DNA of 64,000 nucleotides from Ruminiclostridium cellulolyticum H10 (GCF_000022065.1 NC_011898.1:248001-312000); one strand, 5' to 3'. Numbered from the stretch's first letter, positions 35,389-44,874 are shown. Numbers and translations: made by a program. Notes: a model not told the origin generated them from the sequence alone.

Positions 35389-35757
35389 ATGGCAAGAGAA
35401 GCTATCGGCAAATGCCCCGTTTGCGGAAACGAGACTGAAGTAACAAGGATAACCTGTAACAGCTGCGATACTGTTATAGAAGGGCATTTTAAACTATGCA
35501 AGTTCTGCAAACTTACAAATGACCAAAGAGCATTTTTGGATGTATTTATAAAATGCAGAGGGAATATAAAGGAAGTGGAAAAAGAACTGGGTGTATCTTA
35601 TCCGACAGTGAAAAACAAGTTGGAAGATGTGGCGGCAGCACTTGGACACAAAGGTGAACCACAGCCAGAAGTTCCGGGTAGAAAGAAGGAAATACTCGAT
35701 AAGCTTAACAGTGGGGAAATTAGTGTTGAAGAGGCAGTGGAACTGATGAAGGAATAA
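35389..35757 (+). CDS. DUF2089-family protein (zinc-ribbon plus HTH)
   Basis: A 122-residue protein. An N-terminal zinc ribbon has two cysteine pairs (CPVCGN, CNSC) and a further CKFCKL. A helix-turn-helix-like middle (NIKEVEKELGVSYPTVKNKLEDV) and a C-terminal SHOCT-like helical pair (LDKLNSGEISVEEAVELMKE) follow. The layout suggests a DNA-binding regulator; the same C-terminal motif begins the next protein. RBS AGAGGTG. Co-transcribed with the DUF4097 gene 35 bases on. Confidence 0.88.
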   Translation: MAREAIGKCPVCGNETEVTRITCNSCDTVIEGHFKLCKFCKLTNDQRAFLDVFIKCRGNIKEVEKELGVSYPTVKNKLEDVAAALGHKGEPQPEVPGRKKEILDKLNSGEISVEEAVELMKE

Positions 35758-35792
35758 GTTTTTCTATATGAGATTTGGGAGGGAATTAAATA

Positions 35793-36995
35793 ATGTCTAT
35801 AAGCGAAGAAAAATTATTAATACTAAAGATGCTTGAAGAAAAGAAAATTTCTAGCGAAGAAGCTGCAAAGTTATTGGCAGCCCTTGATGAAAAGAAGGAA
35901 GAGGAACCTGCGGACAGATATAAAACCAATCAGAAGACCAACGGTTTTACCGAAGAGGCAGCAAAGGTTAGAGAAAAGGTAAATGAGTGGAGAAAAGGCT
36001 TTAAGAACAATTATAATCAGGCTGATTTTGATAATATGATTGATGATTTTGCCAATAAAGCCGAAAAAATTGGTAAAAATGTTGCAACAACAACATTTGG
36101 GATTGTTGACAAGGTAATAGATTATGTAGGAAGTTTTGTAGATACAAATTCCTTTAACGTTTTCGGAAACTGCAAAACTGTACAGAAAAACTTTGAGGTA
36201 TATCCCGCTGAAAATGCAATTTTTGAGATAGCAGGAGTAAATGGATCAATTAGTATTAAAAAGCATTTAGACCCAAAGGTTATTATTATATCAAGAATTA
36301 AAAGTTCAGTGCCTGACGGCGAGGGAGTAGTAGTATTTTCAGATGACCCTAACAATATATCAGTAAAGGTTAACAGTACTGCTTTAAATGTTAGTGTATC
36401 TCACGAAATATTTATTCCTGACATTAAGTTTAAGCAAATCACCATAGAGAACTCAAACGGAAAAATTTATATAGAAGATTCAAATTCCCAAGAGATTACA
36501 GCTGTTACAAAAAATGCACACATTGAGTTGATGGGCGTAAACAGTGATAAAATTTCTCTAAACACTAAAAATGGAAGAATTCAGTTAAACTATATTATCG
36601 GAGACAAGATTGATATAAATACATCAAATGCAGTAATAGACATTAAACACATCAAGGCGAAGTATATTAATGCAATTACCAAAAACGGCCGGGTAAACAT
36701 TGAGAATGCTCAAAATGTTGATACGGAAAATGATATGGATATGTATTTGAAAACATCAAATGGGGGCATCAAGGTAAATATGAATGATATGGACAGCAGG
36801 GTTTACAAGGTAAAGGCCCATGCAACCAACGGAACAATTAATCTGCTGATTCCCGAAATTCTATATCATAATGTTAACCGTAAGGCTACAGGCGGTAGCT
36901 TTATAGAAGCCGAAAGCAAAAATTACGAATCCGGACTTAGCAAGGTTAATATAACCGCAGAAACCATGAACGGTCATGTAGAAATTGTAAAGTAG
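35793..36995 (+). CDS. DUF4097 beta-solenoid protein with SHOCT-like N-terminus (LiaX/YvlB-like)
   Basis: A 400-residue protein with no signal peptide. The N-terminal ~32 residues (EKLLILKMLEEKKISSEEAAKLLAAL) form a short SHOCT-like helical pair like the C-terminus of the preceding protein. A charged helical linker runs to ~110. The rest is a DUF4097 right-handed beta repeat with recurring NGxIxI/NGRIxL turns (VNGSISI, SNGKIYI, KNGRIQL, KNGRVNI, TNGTINL, MNGHVEI). The architecture matches LiaX of enterococci and YvlB of Bacillus, both tied to envelope stress. Regulation by the DUF2089 protein is inferred from the operon. Confidence 0.85.
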   Translation: MSISEEKLLILKMLEEKKISSEEAAKLLAALDEKKEEEPADRYKTNQKTNGFTEEAAKVREKVNEWRKGFKNNYNQADFDNMIDDFANKAEKIGKNVATTTFGIVDKVIDYVGSFVDTNSFNVFGNCKTVQKNFEVYPAENAIFEIAGVNGSISIKKHLDPKVIIISRIKSSVPDGEGVVVFSDDPNNISVKVNSTALNVSVSHEIFIPDIKFKQITIENSNGKIYIEDSNSQEITAVTKNAHIELMGVNSDKISLNTKNGRIQLNYIIGDKIDINTSNAVIDIKHIKAKYINAITKNGRVNIENAQNVDTENDMDMYLKTSNGGIKVNMNDMDSRVYKVKAHATNGTINLLIPEILYHNVNRKATGGSFIEAESKNYESGLSKVNITAETMNGHVEIVK

Positions 36996-37057
36996 TACAG
37001 ATAACCACCGAAACTTACCCATTACTATAAATGTAAATATTATTTACCACCAAATAG

Positions 37058-37093
37058 ACAGTCTGAGAGGCCTATGCTTTTCAGACTGTTTAT
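37058..37093 (+). terminator. Terminator after the DUF4097 gene
   Basis: ACAGTCTGA / TCAGACTGT stem with a 14-base loop, followed by TTTATTTATT. Confidence 0.8.
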
Positions 37094-37119
37094 TTATTGT
37101 AGATTAAATTAATTGTTCA

Positions 37120-37128
37120 TGATATAAT
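37120..37128 (+). promoter_or_regulatory. Extended -10 promoter for prfA
   Basis: TG-A-TATAAT (37120-37128) with no good -35, 130 bases before the prfA start. Confidence 0.5.
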
Positions 37129-37257
37129 ATTTAATTGCGTATAGGATATTACTGTACATTCCGGCGTTTATGCAAAGCGATGTATATTTGCCAATTTATA
37201 TACAAAACTATTACTAATTATCCAAAAATTAGAAACTGTTGTTTTACGGAGGAATTT

Positions 37258-38337
37258 ATGTTTGACAAACTTCAGGCTGCAGAAGATAGATATGAGGAAA
37301 TAAGCCACAAGCTTAGTGATCCCGATGTCATTAATAACCAGGATGAGTATAAAAAATATATGAAAGAGTGTTCCGATCTGGAAGAAATCGTTCAGAAATA
37401 CAGGGAATACACGAAAGTAACAAAAGAAATTGAAGAGGCAAGAGAACTTCTGGAACAGACTCTGGACAAGGATTTCAGAGAAATGGTTCAGCAGGAGTTC
37501 CAAGAGGCTCAGGAAAAACTTGAGGTAATAAAAAGACAGCTGAAAATATTGATTGTCCCAAAGGATCCCAACGATGATAAAAACGTTATCGTTGAAATCC
37601 GTGGGGGAGCCGGCGGTGAAGAAGCTGCATTATTTGCGGGAGTGCTTTTCAGAGCCATGGCAAAGTATGCAGAAAAGAAACGCTGGAAGTATGAAATATT
37701 GGACTCCAATCCTACCGAATTGGGAGGTTTTAAGGAAGTTGTATTTACCATAGAAGGAAAAGGTGCATACAGCAGGCTTAAATTTGAAAGCGGAGTACAC
37801 AGGGTTCAAAGAGTTCCTTCCACAGAATCAAGCGGCCGTATTCATACATCAACCATAACTGTTGCCGTTTTGCCGGAAGTTGAGGAAGTTGATGTAGATA
37901 TCAATCCAAGCGATTTGAGAATTGACACCTATAGAGCCAGCGGTGCAGGAGGGCAGCACATAAACAAAACAGACTCTGCAATAAGAATAACTCATATGCC
38001 CACAGGAATTGTTGTAAGCTGTCAGGACGAACGTTCACAGCATAAAAATAAGGATAAGGCTATGAAAATACTCCGCTCAAAGCTGTATGAAATAGCACAG
38101 GAACAGCAGATAAACGAGGTTGCTCAGGACAGGAAGAATCAGGTTGGAACAGGAGACAGAAGTGAAAGAATCAGAACCTATAACTACCCGCAGGGACGTG
38201 TAACCGACCACCGTATCAATCTTACACTGTACAAGCTAGAACAGGTGCTTGATGGAGATCTTGACGAACTGATTGATGCCCTCATAACAACTGATCAGTC
38301 CGAAAAGCTGGGAAGCGGTTCTGATGATGAGGGTTAA
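37258..38337 (+). CDS. prfA: Peptide chain release factor 1
   Basis: RF1, about 359 residues, terminates translation at UAA/UAG. It has the stop-codon-reading PxT motif as [13 protein letters not shown], and the GGQ motif in [15 protein letters not shown]. The C-terminal [15 protein letters not shown] stretch is typical of class I release factors. The frame is open from 37135 but the ATG at 37258, five bases after ACGGAGGA, gives the standard N-terminus ([14 protein letters not shown]). prmC, which normally follows prfA and methylates the GGQ, is not adjacent here. Confidence 0.97.
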   Translation: MFDKLQAAEDRYEEISHKLSDPDVINNQDEYKKYMKECSDLEEIVQKYREYTKVTKEIEEARELLEQTLDKDFREMVQQEFQEAQEKLEVIKRQLKILIVPKDPNDDKNVIVEIRGGAGGEEAALFAGVLFRAMAKYAEKKRWKYEILDSNPTELGGFKEVVFTIEGKGAYSRLKFESGVHRVQRVPSTESSGRIHTSTITVAVLPEVEEVDVDINPSDLRIDTYRASGAGGQHINKTDSAIRITHMPTGIVVSCQDERSQHKNKDKAMKILRSKLYEIAQEQQINEVAQDRKNQVGTGDRSERIRTYNYPQGRVTDHRINLTLYKLEQVLDGDLDELIDALITTDQSEKLGSGSDDEG

Positions 38338-38433
38338 AAGACCAGGAATATAAAAGTTGGACAATTTAATAATATTTCACAGTAAACAGGAATAGTATTT
38401 AGTAGACATATAATTAAAAAGAAGGATTATACT

Positions 38434-39177
38434 GTGGAACATATTTTAAAAATAACTATTGTAGGCTTGATATCAGGCATTACCGGAACAGGTATTGGCG
38501 GGTTGATAGCTTTTTTTGTGGATAGAAAGATAAGTAACAGGCTGCTTAGCTCGATATTGGAGTTTTCAGCAGGACTAATGACGTCTGTAGTATGCTTCGA
38601 ACTTGTTCCCGAAGCTGTCAAGATTTCCGGGCTGAATCTGACTGTTATAGGAATAGGTTTAGGAATACTAGTTGTGATACTCCTTGACGATATGGTAAAA
38701 AGGCTTGATAGTGTGAAAAATACAAAAGGCAACTCAGGTTTGCTGCGAACGGGAATACTGGTGTCGATAGGACTTGCACTTCATAACCTGCCCGAAGGAT
38801 TTGCTGTTGGTTCAGGGTTTGAAGCGTCTGTCAAGCTTGGGATTACCCTTACAATTATAATTGTCATCCACGATGTACCGGAAGGTATTGCAATGGCACT
38901 TCCCATGAAAATAGGAGGCTTTTCTGCAAAAAAGGCTTTTCTGTTGACTGTATTGTCAGGGGTACCAATGGGTTTGGGTGCTTTTGTAGGAGCAGTTCTT
39001 GGTCATGTCTCCCAGCAATTTATTGCACTATGCCTTGGATTTGCCGGAGGAGCCATGCTTTATGTAGTGTTCGGTGAGCTTATTCCTGAATCTAAGAGGA
39101 TTTATGTGGGAAGAATGTCGTCGGTAGGTAATATATTGGGAATAGTATGTGGTATAATAATAACGATGCTCAATTAG
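38434..39177 (+). CDS. ZIP-family metal transporter
   Basis: A 247-residue membrane protein with about eight helices. The two metal-binding helices carry HNLPEGFAVG and HDVPEGIAMALP, diagnostic of ZIP zinc/metal transporters. GTG start at 38434 after GAAGGA. It sits between prfA and ywlC, where prmC is often found. Direction of transport and metal cannot be settled from sequence; zinc import is the usual role. Confidence 0.92.
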   Translation: MEHILKITIVGLISGITGTGIGGLIAFFVDRKISNRLLSSILEFSAGLMTSVVCFELVPEAVKISGLNLTVIGIGLGILVVILLDDMVKRLDSVKNTKGNSGLLRTGILVSIGLALHNLPEGFAVGSGFEASVKLGITLTIIIVIHDVPEGIAMALPMKIGGFSAKKAFLLTVLSGVPMGLGAFVGAVLGHVSQQFIALCLGFAGGAMLYVVFGELIPESKRIYVGRMSSVGNILGIVCGIIITMLN

Positions 39178-39205
39178 CAATAGTACCATATTAGAGGTGA
39201 AATGT

Positions 39206-40285
39206 TTGAAAACACAGGTTATTAAAATAGATGCTGAAAATATCAACGAAAATGCGTTAAAGCCGGCAGCAGAGGCGTTAAAACAGGGTATGACCGTAGC
39301 TTTCCCGACTGAAACGGTGTACGGTTTGGGAGCCAATGCCTTGGATGGGATAGCTGTAAGCAAAATATTCAAAGCTAAGGGAAGACCTTCCGATAATCCT
39401 CTTATAGTACATATAGCGGACAGAGAGAAGGTTTCAGAGTTGACTTCCTTTATCCCTGATAAGGCGGTTGCATTAATGGACAAGCTTTGGCCGGGGCCGC
39501 TTACCCTTGTAATGAAAAAAAGCTCTGTTATTCCCAAGGAGATAACAGCGGGTCTGGATACAGTTGGCATAAGAATGCCGGAGCATCCTGTGGCTCTTGA
39601 GCTTATAAAACTTGCTGGAATTCCGGTCGCTGCTCCCAGTGCAAATGTTTCAGGTAAACCAAGTCCTACTGCGGCACAGCATGTACTGGATGACCTTGAT
39701 GGGAAAATAGAAATGATAGTAGATGCAGGGAGCTCCAGAGTAGGACTTGAGTCTACAGTCCTTGATGTTTCGTCAGATCCCCCGGTACTTTTAAGGCCGG
39801 GAGGAGTAACACCTTGTCAGATAGAAGAGATTATAGGGCACATTGAAATTGATAAAACTATTATGAATAAGGTAACTGCTGACAACGTACCTAAATCTCC
39901 GGGGATGAAGTATAAACACTATTCACCAAAGGCTCATGTTATTATTGTTGAAAGTAGCGACATAAATAAACAGGCTGAAGTAATGTGTTATTTAGCTGAA
40001 AAGTACAAAAAGGAAGGCAAAAAAGTTGGAGTCTGTGCCACAGATCAGACTTTTGACAAGTATTGCCTTTATGACACAATTTCTATGGGAGACAGAAATC
40101 ACCCCGAAACTATTGCATCAAGCCTGTTTTCAATTTTTAGGGAGTTTGACGGTAGAAGAGCTGATATTATTTTGGCAGAAGCTGTTGATCAGAACGGTGT
40201 AGGATTGGCAATAATGAATAGGATGGTAAAAGCAGCCGGATATGACATTGTGAAGGCAGACCTTGTTAATTCTATTGGAGGTTGA
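39206..40285 (+). CDS. ywlC: Threonylcarbamoyl-AMP synthase (Sua5/YwlC)
   Basis: A ~359-residue enzyme that makes threonylcarbamoyl-adenylate for tRNA t6A modification. The YrdC domain (~1-205) has AFPTETVYGLGANA, KIFKAKGRPSDNPLIVHI, WPGPLTLVM and PVAAPSANVSGKPSPT. The linker SPGMKYKHYSPKA leads to the Sua5 C-terminal domain. The frame opens at GTG 39197, but that codon overlaps the GAGGTG box; TTG 39206, seven bases on, is the better start. The next gene begins one base after its stop. Confidence 0.95.
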   Translation: MKTQVIKIDAENINENALKPAAEALKQGMTVAFPTETVYGLGANALDGIAVSKIFKAKGRPSDNPLIVHIADREKVSELTSFIPDKAVALMDKLWPGPLTLVMKKSSVIPKEITAGLDTVGIRMPEHPVALELIKLAGIPVAAPSANVSGKPSPTAAQHVLDDLDGKIEMIVDAGSSRVGLESTVLDVSSDPPVLLRPGGVTPCQIEEIIGHIEIDKTIMNKVTADNVPKSPGMKYKHYSPKAHVIIVESSDINKQAEVMCYLAEKYKKEGKKVGVCATDQTFDKYCLYDTISMGDRNHPETIASSLFSIFREFDGRRADIILAEAVDQNGVGLAIMNRMVKAAGYDIVKADLVNSIGG

Positions 40286-40286
40286 A

Positions 40287-40793
40287 ATGAAGGAGAATAA
40301 CCCATTTTCTGATTCTATAAAAATATTGTTCGTTTGTACGGGTAATACATGCCGCAGTTGTATGGCGGAAGGGCTGATGAAGGAGGCTCTTAAAAACTCA
40401 CAGCATTCCAAGAGAATAATAGCGGCATCAAGAGGAATAAGTGCATTTGACGGTGACTCTGCTTCGGGACATTCAGTAAAAGCACTGAAAACCCTCTGGG
40501 ATATAGACATATCATCGCACAAGGCCAAGATACTCACTAACACAGAAACTGAACAGGCAGATTTGATTTTGACAATGACAAGACAGCACAGAGATATTAT
40601 TAAAAATGTATACCCACAGAAAAAAACTCAGATTTTTACATTAAAAGAGTATGTATATCCTGATTTAAACCCTGACAGCGTAGGGGCAGATATACGTGAT
40701 CCCTACGGAATGCCGTACGACGTCTACGAGGCCTGTGCCAGGGAACTACAGAAATGTATAAAACTACTTTTAAACAAATTGAGTTTTTTTTGA
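40287..40793 (+). CDS. ywlE: Low-molecular-weight phosphatase, protein-arginine phosphatase YwlE-like
   Basis: A ~168-residue phosphatase with the P-loop CTGNTCRS (Cys17, Arg23) and DPYG catalytic Asp motif. The Thr in CTGNTCR is the YwlE mark distinguishing arginine phosphatases from tyrosine phosphatases (usually Ile or Leu there), so the likely substrate is phosphoarginine put on by McsB. One oddity is SCMAE where YwlE has SPMAE. ATG 40287 follows GGAGG by four bases; the earlier frame start lies within ywlC. Cluster ywlC-ywlE-rpiB matches Bacillus. Confidence 0.9.
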   Translation: MKENNPFSDSIKILFVCTGNTCRSCMAEGLMKEALKNSQHSKRIIAASRGISAFDGDSASGHSVKALKTLWDIDISSHKAKILTNTETEQADLILTMTRQHRDIIKNVYPQKKTQIFTLKEYVYPDLNPDSVGADIRDPYGMPYDVYEACARELQKCIKLLLNKLSFF

Positions 40794-40818
40794 CATGTAA
40801 TAATTTATACTATAAAAT
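40790..40818 (+). promoter_or_regulatory. Sigma-A promoter for rpiB-upp-deaminase genes
   Basis: TTGACA (40790-40795), 17-base spacer, TAAAAT (40813-40818). The -35 box overlaps the ywlE stop codon. Confidence 0.8.
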
Positions 40819-40871
40819 AATTAAAGATGTGATTATAGCTGTAGTAAACTTTGTAAATCTTTGGAGGAATT

Positions 40872-41321
40872 ATGATTGCAATAGGAAGCGACCATGCGGG
40901 ATATCTGCTAAAAGCTGATATTATAAAGTTTTTGGAAAGCAAGGGGCTTGAGGTAAAGGACTTTGGTACAAACTGTCCGGACTCAGTTGATTACCCTGAT
41001 TATGGACGGGCTGTAGCGGAGGCTGTGGCAAGTAAGGAATGTGAAAAGGGTATTTTAATATGCGGTACCGGGATTGGAATATCAATAGCTGCCAACAAGG
41101 TTCCCGGTGTAAGAGCAGCGTTGTGTACCGATAGCTATATGGCAAAAATGTGCAGACAGCATAACGATGCCAACATAATCGCTATAGGCGAAAGAGTTGT
41201 AGGACCGGGACTTGCTTTCGATATAATTGAAACGTGGCTGGAAACAGAGTTTCTTGGTGGAAGGCACCAAAACAGGCTGGACAAAATTTCAGACATTGAA
41301 AAAAAATATTTGACAAAGTGA
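40872..41321 (+). CDS. rpiB: Ribose-5-phosphate isomerase B
   Basis: A 149-residue isomerase interconverting ribose-5-P and ribulose-5-P. It shows IGSDHAGYLLK at the start, the catalytic Cys in GILICGTGIGISIAANKVPG, and HNDANIIAIGERVVG. RBS GGAGGA. It supplies ribose-5-P for PRPP, in keeping with the following phosphoribosyltransferase gene, 12 bases away. Confidence 0.96.
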   Translation: MIAIGSDHAGYLLKADIIKFLESKGLEVKDFGTNCPDSVDYPDYGRAVAEAVASKECEKGILICGTGIGISIAANKVPGVRAALCTDSYMAKMCRQHNDANIIAIGERVVGPGLAFDIIETWLETEFLGGRHQNRLDKISDIEKKYLTK

Positions 41322-41333
41322 GGAGTTATAGAA

Positions 41334-41963
41334 ATGGAGAATGTATTTGTTTTTGACCATCCACTTATACAACATAAGATATCACTGCTTAGAGACAAGA
41401 ACACAAATACAAAGGAATTCAGAGAACTAGTTTCAGAGATAGCAATGCTTATGGGTTATGAAGTAACCCGGAATATGCCGTTAAAAGAAGTGGAAATTGA
41501 AACTCCTATAGGAATGGCTAAGACCAAGGTTATTTCAGGAAAGAAACTTGGAATAGTTCCTATATTGAGAGCTGGTCTAGGAATGGTTGATGGTATGTTG
41601 AGACTTATCCCAATGGCAAAAGTAGGGCATATCGGTTTATACAGGGATCCCGAATCATTACAGCCTGTTGAATACTACTGCAAGCTTCCTGTTGATGTTG
41701 AAGAGAGAGAGATAGTTGTTCTTGATCCGATGCTTGCTACGGGTGGTTCTGCTTCAGCAGCTATTCAGTTTATTAAAAACAGAGGCGTAAAGAATATAAA
41801 GCTTATGTGCCTTATTGCTGCAAAAGCAGGAATTGAAAGAATGCAGAAGGATCATCCTGATGTTGGAATTTACTGTGCATCAGTCGATGAAATTCTTAAC
41901 GATCATGCATATATTGTACCGGGACTTGGCGATGCAGGTGACAGATTATTTGGGACCAAGTAA
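41334..41963 (+). CDS. upp: Uracil phosphoribosyltransferase
   Basis: A 209-residue enzyme converting uracil plus PRPP to UMP. Motifs are the PRPP loop [15 protein letters not shown] and the uracil-binding C-terminus [16 protein letters not shown]. Length is standard. The ATG follows GAGGAG. Pyrimidine salvage continues with the dCMP deaminase downstream. Confidence 0.97.
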
Positions 41964-42013
41964 ATAAATGTAAGTTAAATTTACAGGACAGTTTAGCTTT
42001 GGGGGGGTGCTTT

Positions 42014-42451
42014 ATGAGGCCGTCTTGGGATGAGTATTTTATGCAGATTGTAGAACTGATAAAGACCAGATCTACCTGCCTTAGAAGACAAATAGGTGCC
42101 GTTATCGTAAAAGAGAAAAGAATTCTTGCTTCCGGGTATAATGGTGCTCCGGTGGGCTGTAAGCACTGCTCAGAAGTCGGATGCTTGAGAGAAAAGTTGA
42201 ATATCCCGTCGGGGCAGAGACATGAATTATGCAGAGCAATTCACGCAGAGCAGAATGCGATTGTTCAGGCTGCATATAGCGGAACCAGTGTAAGCGGAGC
42301 TACTTTATATGTTACAAATCAACCTTGCGTCCTATGTGCCAAACTAGCAATCAATGCGGGCATTGTCAGAATTGTATTTAACGGTGATTATCCGGATGAA
42401 TTGTCAATGACGCTACTTAGTGAAGCCGGTATAGAGGTTGTAAGATTATAG
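42014..42451 (+). CDS. comEB: Deoxycytidylate (dCMP) deaminase, ComEB-like
   Basis: A ~145-residue zinc deaminase converting dCMP to dUMP for dTTP synthesis. Zinc ligands and catalytic Glu are in HAEQNA and PCVLC. CKHC and GCLREKL upstream form the extra zinc site seen in dCMP deaminases. ATG 42014 is preceded by a run of seven G residues. It belongs to the upp cluster. Confidence 0.94.
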   Translation: MRPSWDEYFMQIVELIKTRSTCLRRQIGAVIVKEKRILASGYNGAPVGCKHCSEVGCLREKLNIPSGQRHELCRAIHAEQNAIVQAAYSGTSVSGATLYVTNQPCVLCAKLAINAGIVRIVFNGDYPDELSMTLLSEAGIEVVRL

Positions 42452-42492
42452 AACTATGACCTGGACATTGACACTTAAAACTTGATATTAAA

Positions 42493-42522
42493 ACAGAGGG
42501 GGACTGCCTCCCTCTATTTTGA
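42493..42522 (+). terminator. Weak terminator between deaminase and TagO-MnaA genes
   Basis: AGAGGGGG / CCTCCCTCT pairing with a short loop, followed by ATTTT. A TTGACA upstream at about 42457 lacks a matching -10. Confidence 0.5.
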
Positions 42523-42585
42523 TGTTTGGATAGTATGTTTTTGTGCGGTGTTTTGTCTATGGTTATAATACAAGAAGGTGTTTAA

Positions 42586-44874
42586 ATGTCGAGTGTATAT
42601 GAGTATTTTATTTCTTTCACCCTTGCGTTTATAGTTGCTTTTTCGGCTACTCCGGCAGTAAAAAGCCTTGCTTTTAAATTAGGAGTTGTTGATGTCCCTA
42701 AGGACAGTCGAAGGATGCACAAGAATCCTATTGCATTGTTGGGCGGTTTGGCCATAATTGCAGGTTTTTTTGTGTCGATACTATTTAGTGTAGTCAGCTC
42801 CAAGTTGCTAAATGTGGAAACGGCTTTGGTTTTTGATACAAGGTTTCTAGGATTGATAGCAGGTAGTTTAATTATTGCAGTACTTGGCTTTATAGATGAT
42901 AAAGTGGCATTAAGTGCAAAACTTAAATTTCCTATTCAGATAGTAGCGGCCCTTATAGTTGCATTAACCGGTACCAGAATAGAATTTGTAACCAATCCCT
43001 TTTCTGTTATAGGAATATCAACCTTCGGACCATGGATTTCTTATCCGTTGACCGTAATATGGATAGTAGGTATTACAAATGCTATCAATTTTATCGATGG
43101 CTTGGATGGATTGGCGGCAGGTGTATCATCAATTGCATCTATGTCTTTATTCTTTGTTTCTGTAATGAGGGGTAATCCCGATATCCGTACAGCTGTACTG
43201 GCTGCAATACTTGCGGGGTCTATTCTGGGCTTCTTACCTTATAACTTCAATCCTGCAAAGATTTTCATGGGAGATACTGGAGCAACATTTTTAGGGTTTG
43301 TACTGGGTACAATCTCTATTCAAGGTACATACAAATCGTATACTGCCATAGCTATAGCAGTACCGCTGCTGGTTCTGGCACTTCCTCTGTTTGATACGCT
43401 TTTTGCCATTCTTAGAAGAGTTGCGAGCGGAAAATCACCAATGACCGCAGACAGAGGACACTTGCACCACAGGCTGGTCGATATGGGGCTTACCCAGAAA
43501 CAATCGGTCTCAGTTATATATGTCGCAAGTGCGGCACTGGGGTTGTGTGCAGTAGTACTTGACTATAAAGGGCCCGTTAGTGCCATTATATTGGTAATAG
43601 CGGTAGCTATATTCATAGTAGGCGGATCAATGTATATGAGCGAAGTGAACAGTGCCAGTAAGGCAAAAGAGGTTCACTACCTGTACAACCCGTCAAGAAT
43701 GTCTATAATAGGAGGTAGAAAGTTGGACAGACTAAAGGTAATGACAATATTCGGTACAAGACCCGATGCCGTTAAGATGGCACCTCTTGTCAAAGAACTG
43801 GAAAGGTGCGATAAAATTGATTCTGTTGTGTGTGTAACGGCTCAGCACAGAGAGATGCTTGACCAGGTACTCAAAATGTTTGAGATTACACCTCAGCATG
43901 ATCTGAATATAATGCAGAGCAGACAAACCCTAACGGGTATTACCACAAGAGCTCTTGAAGGCCTTGAAAAAGTAATGGAACAGGAAAAACCTGATATCGT
44001 ACTAGTACATGGAGATACTACAACGTGTTTTGTGGGCAGTCTTGCAGCTTTTTACAAACAGATTGCTGTGGGACACGTAGAAGCAGGCTTAAGGACATTT
44101 GACAAGTTCTCACCGTATCCGGAAGAAATGAATAGAAAGCTTACCGGGTCCATGGCTGATATTCACCTTGCACCAACCCAAACAAACAAAGAAAATCTTT
44201 TAAGAGAAGGTGTAAGCCGGGATTCAATTTATATCACGGGTAACACGGTAAATGATGCATTAAAAACAACTGTAAAGGAAGATTACACCTTCCAGTGTGA
44301 GGAACTTAAGGGTATCGATTTCAAAAATAAACGAATTATTGCTGTTACTGCCCACAGAAGAGAAAACCTCGGAGAACCCCTCCACAATATTTGCCGTGCA
44401 CTTGCTGCTATTGTGGACAAGTATGACGATGTTGAACTGGTTTATACAGTACATTTAAACCCGGTTGTACAGGATACAGCCAAGGAGATACTTGGAGGAA
44501 AAGAAAGAGTTCACTTGATCCCTCCTTTAGATGTTCAGGATATGCATAACCTTATGGCAAGGTCATACATGATAATGACAGATTCCGGCGGAATTCAGGA
44601 AGAGGCACCAACTTTGGGCAAGCCGGTACTTGTATTAAGAAAGGAAACTGAAAGACCTGAGGCTGTTAAGGCAGGTACCGTAAGGCTGGCTGGAACAGTT
44701 GAAAGTGAAATTATTGAGCATGCGTCAAAGCTCCTTGATGACAAGGAAGACTACGATAAGATGGCAAAGGCAGTCAATCCATATGGTGATGGACATGCTT
44801 CCGAAAGAATCGTCAATGTGCTTCTGTATCACTTTGGTTTAACAGATGAAATACCTGAAGAGTTTAGTGTTTAA
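42586..44874 (+). CDS. Fusion of undecaprenyl-P GlcNAc-1-P transferase (TagO) and UDP-GlcNAc 2-epimerase (MnaA/WecB)
   Basis: A 762-residue two-enzyme protein for cell-wall glycopolymer synthesis. Residues ~1-345 are a TagO/WecA-type integral membrane transferase with about ten helices; motifs are DDKVALSAKLKF, NAINFIDGLDGLAAG, NFNPAKIFMGDTGATFLG and HLHHRLVDMG. A short linker (~346-379) leads to a full cytosolic epimerase (~380-762; TIFGTRPDAVKMAP, VHGDTTTCFVG, TAHRRENLGEP, DSGGIQEEAPTLGKPVLVLR). These are normally separate genes acting on the same UDP-GlcNAc pool. A strong internal ribosome binding site and TTG start lie at the junction. ATG 42586 follows GAAGGTG. Confidence 0.92.
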   Translation: MSSVYEYFISFTLAFIVAFSATPAVKSLAFKLGVVDVPKDSRRMHKNPIALLGGLAIIAGFFVSILFSVVSSKLLNVETALVFDTRFLGLIAGSLIIAVLGFIDDKVALSAKLKFPIQIVAALIVALTGTRIEFVTNPFSVIGISTFGPWISYPLTVIWIVGITNAINFIDGLDGLAAGVSSIASMSLFFVSVMRGNPDIRTAVLAAILAGSILGFLPYNFNPAKIFMGDTGATFLGFVLGTISIQGTYKSYTAIAIAVPLLVLALPLFDTLFAILRRVASGKSPMTADRGHLHHRLVDMGLTQKQSVSVIYVASAALGLCAVVLDYKGPVSAIILVIAVAIFIVGGSMYMSEVNSASKAKEVHYLYNPSRMSIIGGRKLDRLKVMTIFGTRPDAVKMAPLVKELERCDKIDSVVCVTAQHREMLDQVLKMFEITPQHDLNIMQSRQTLTGITTRALEGLEKVMEQEKPDIVLVHGDTTTCFVGSLAAFYKQIAVGHVEAGLRTFDKFSPYPEEMNRKLTGSMADIHLAPTQTNKENLLREGVSRDSIYITGNTVNDALKTTVKEDYTFQCEELKGIDFKNKRIIAVTAHRRENLGEPLHNICRALAAIVDKYDDVELVYTVHLNPVVQDTAKEILGGKERVHLIPPLDVQDMHNLMARSYMIMTDSGGIQEEAPTLGKPVLVLRKETERPEAVKAGTVRLAGTVESEIIEHASKLLDDKEDYDKMAKAVNPYGDGHASERIVNVLLYHFGLTDEIPEEFSV
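43711..43725 (+). promoter_or_regulatory. mnaA: Internal Shine-Dalgarno and TTG start for the epimerase domain
   Basis: GGAGGT (43711-43716) is followed seven bases later by TTG (43723-43725), in frame with the fusion at codon 380. Starting here gives MDRLKVMTIFGTRPDAVKMA, the normal N-terminus of a free epimerase, so a separate ~383-residue enzyme ending at 44874 may be made as well. Confidence 0.65.
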
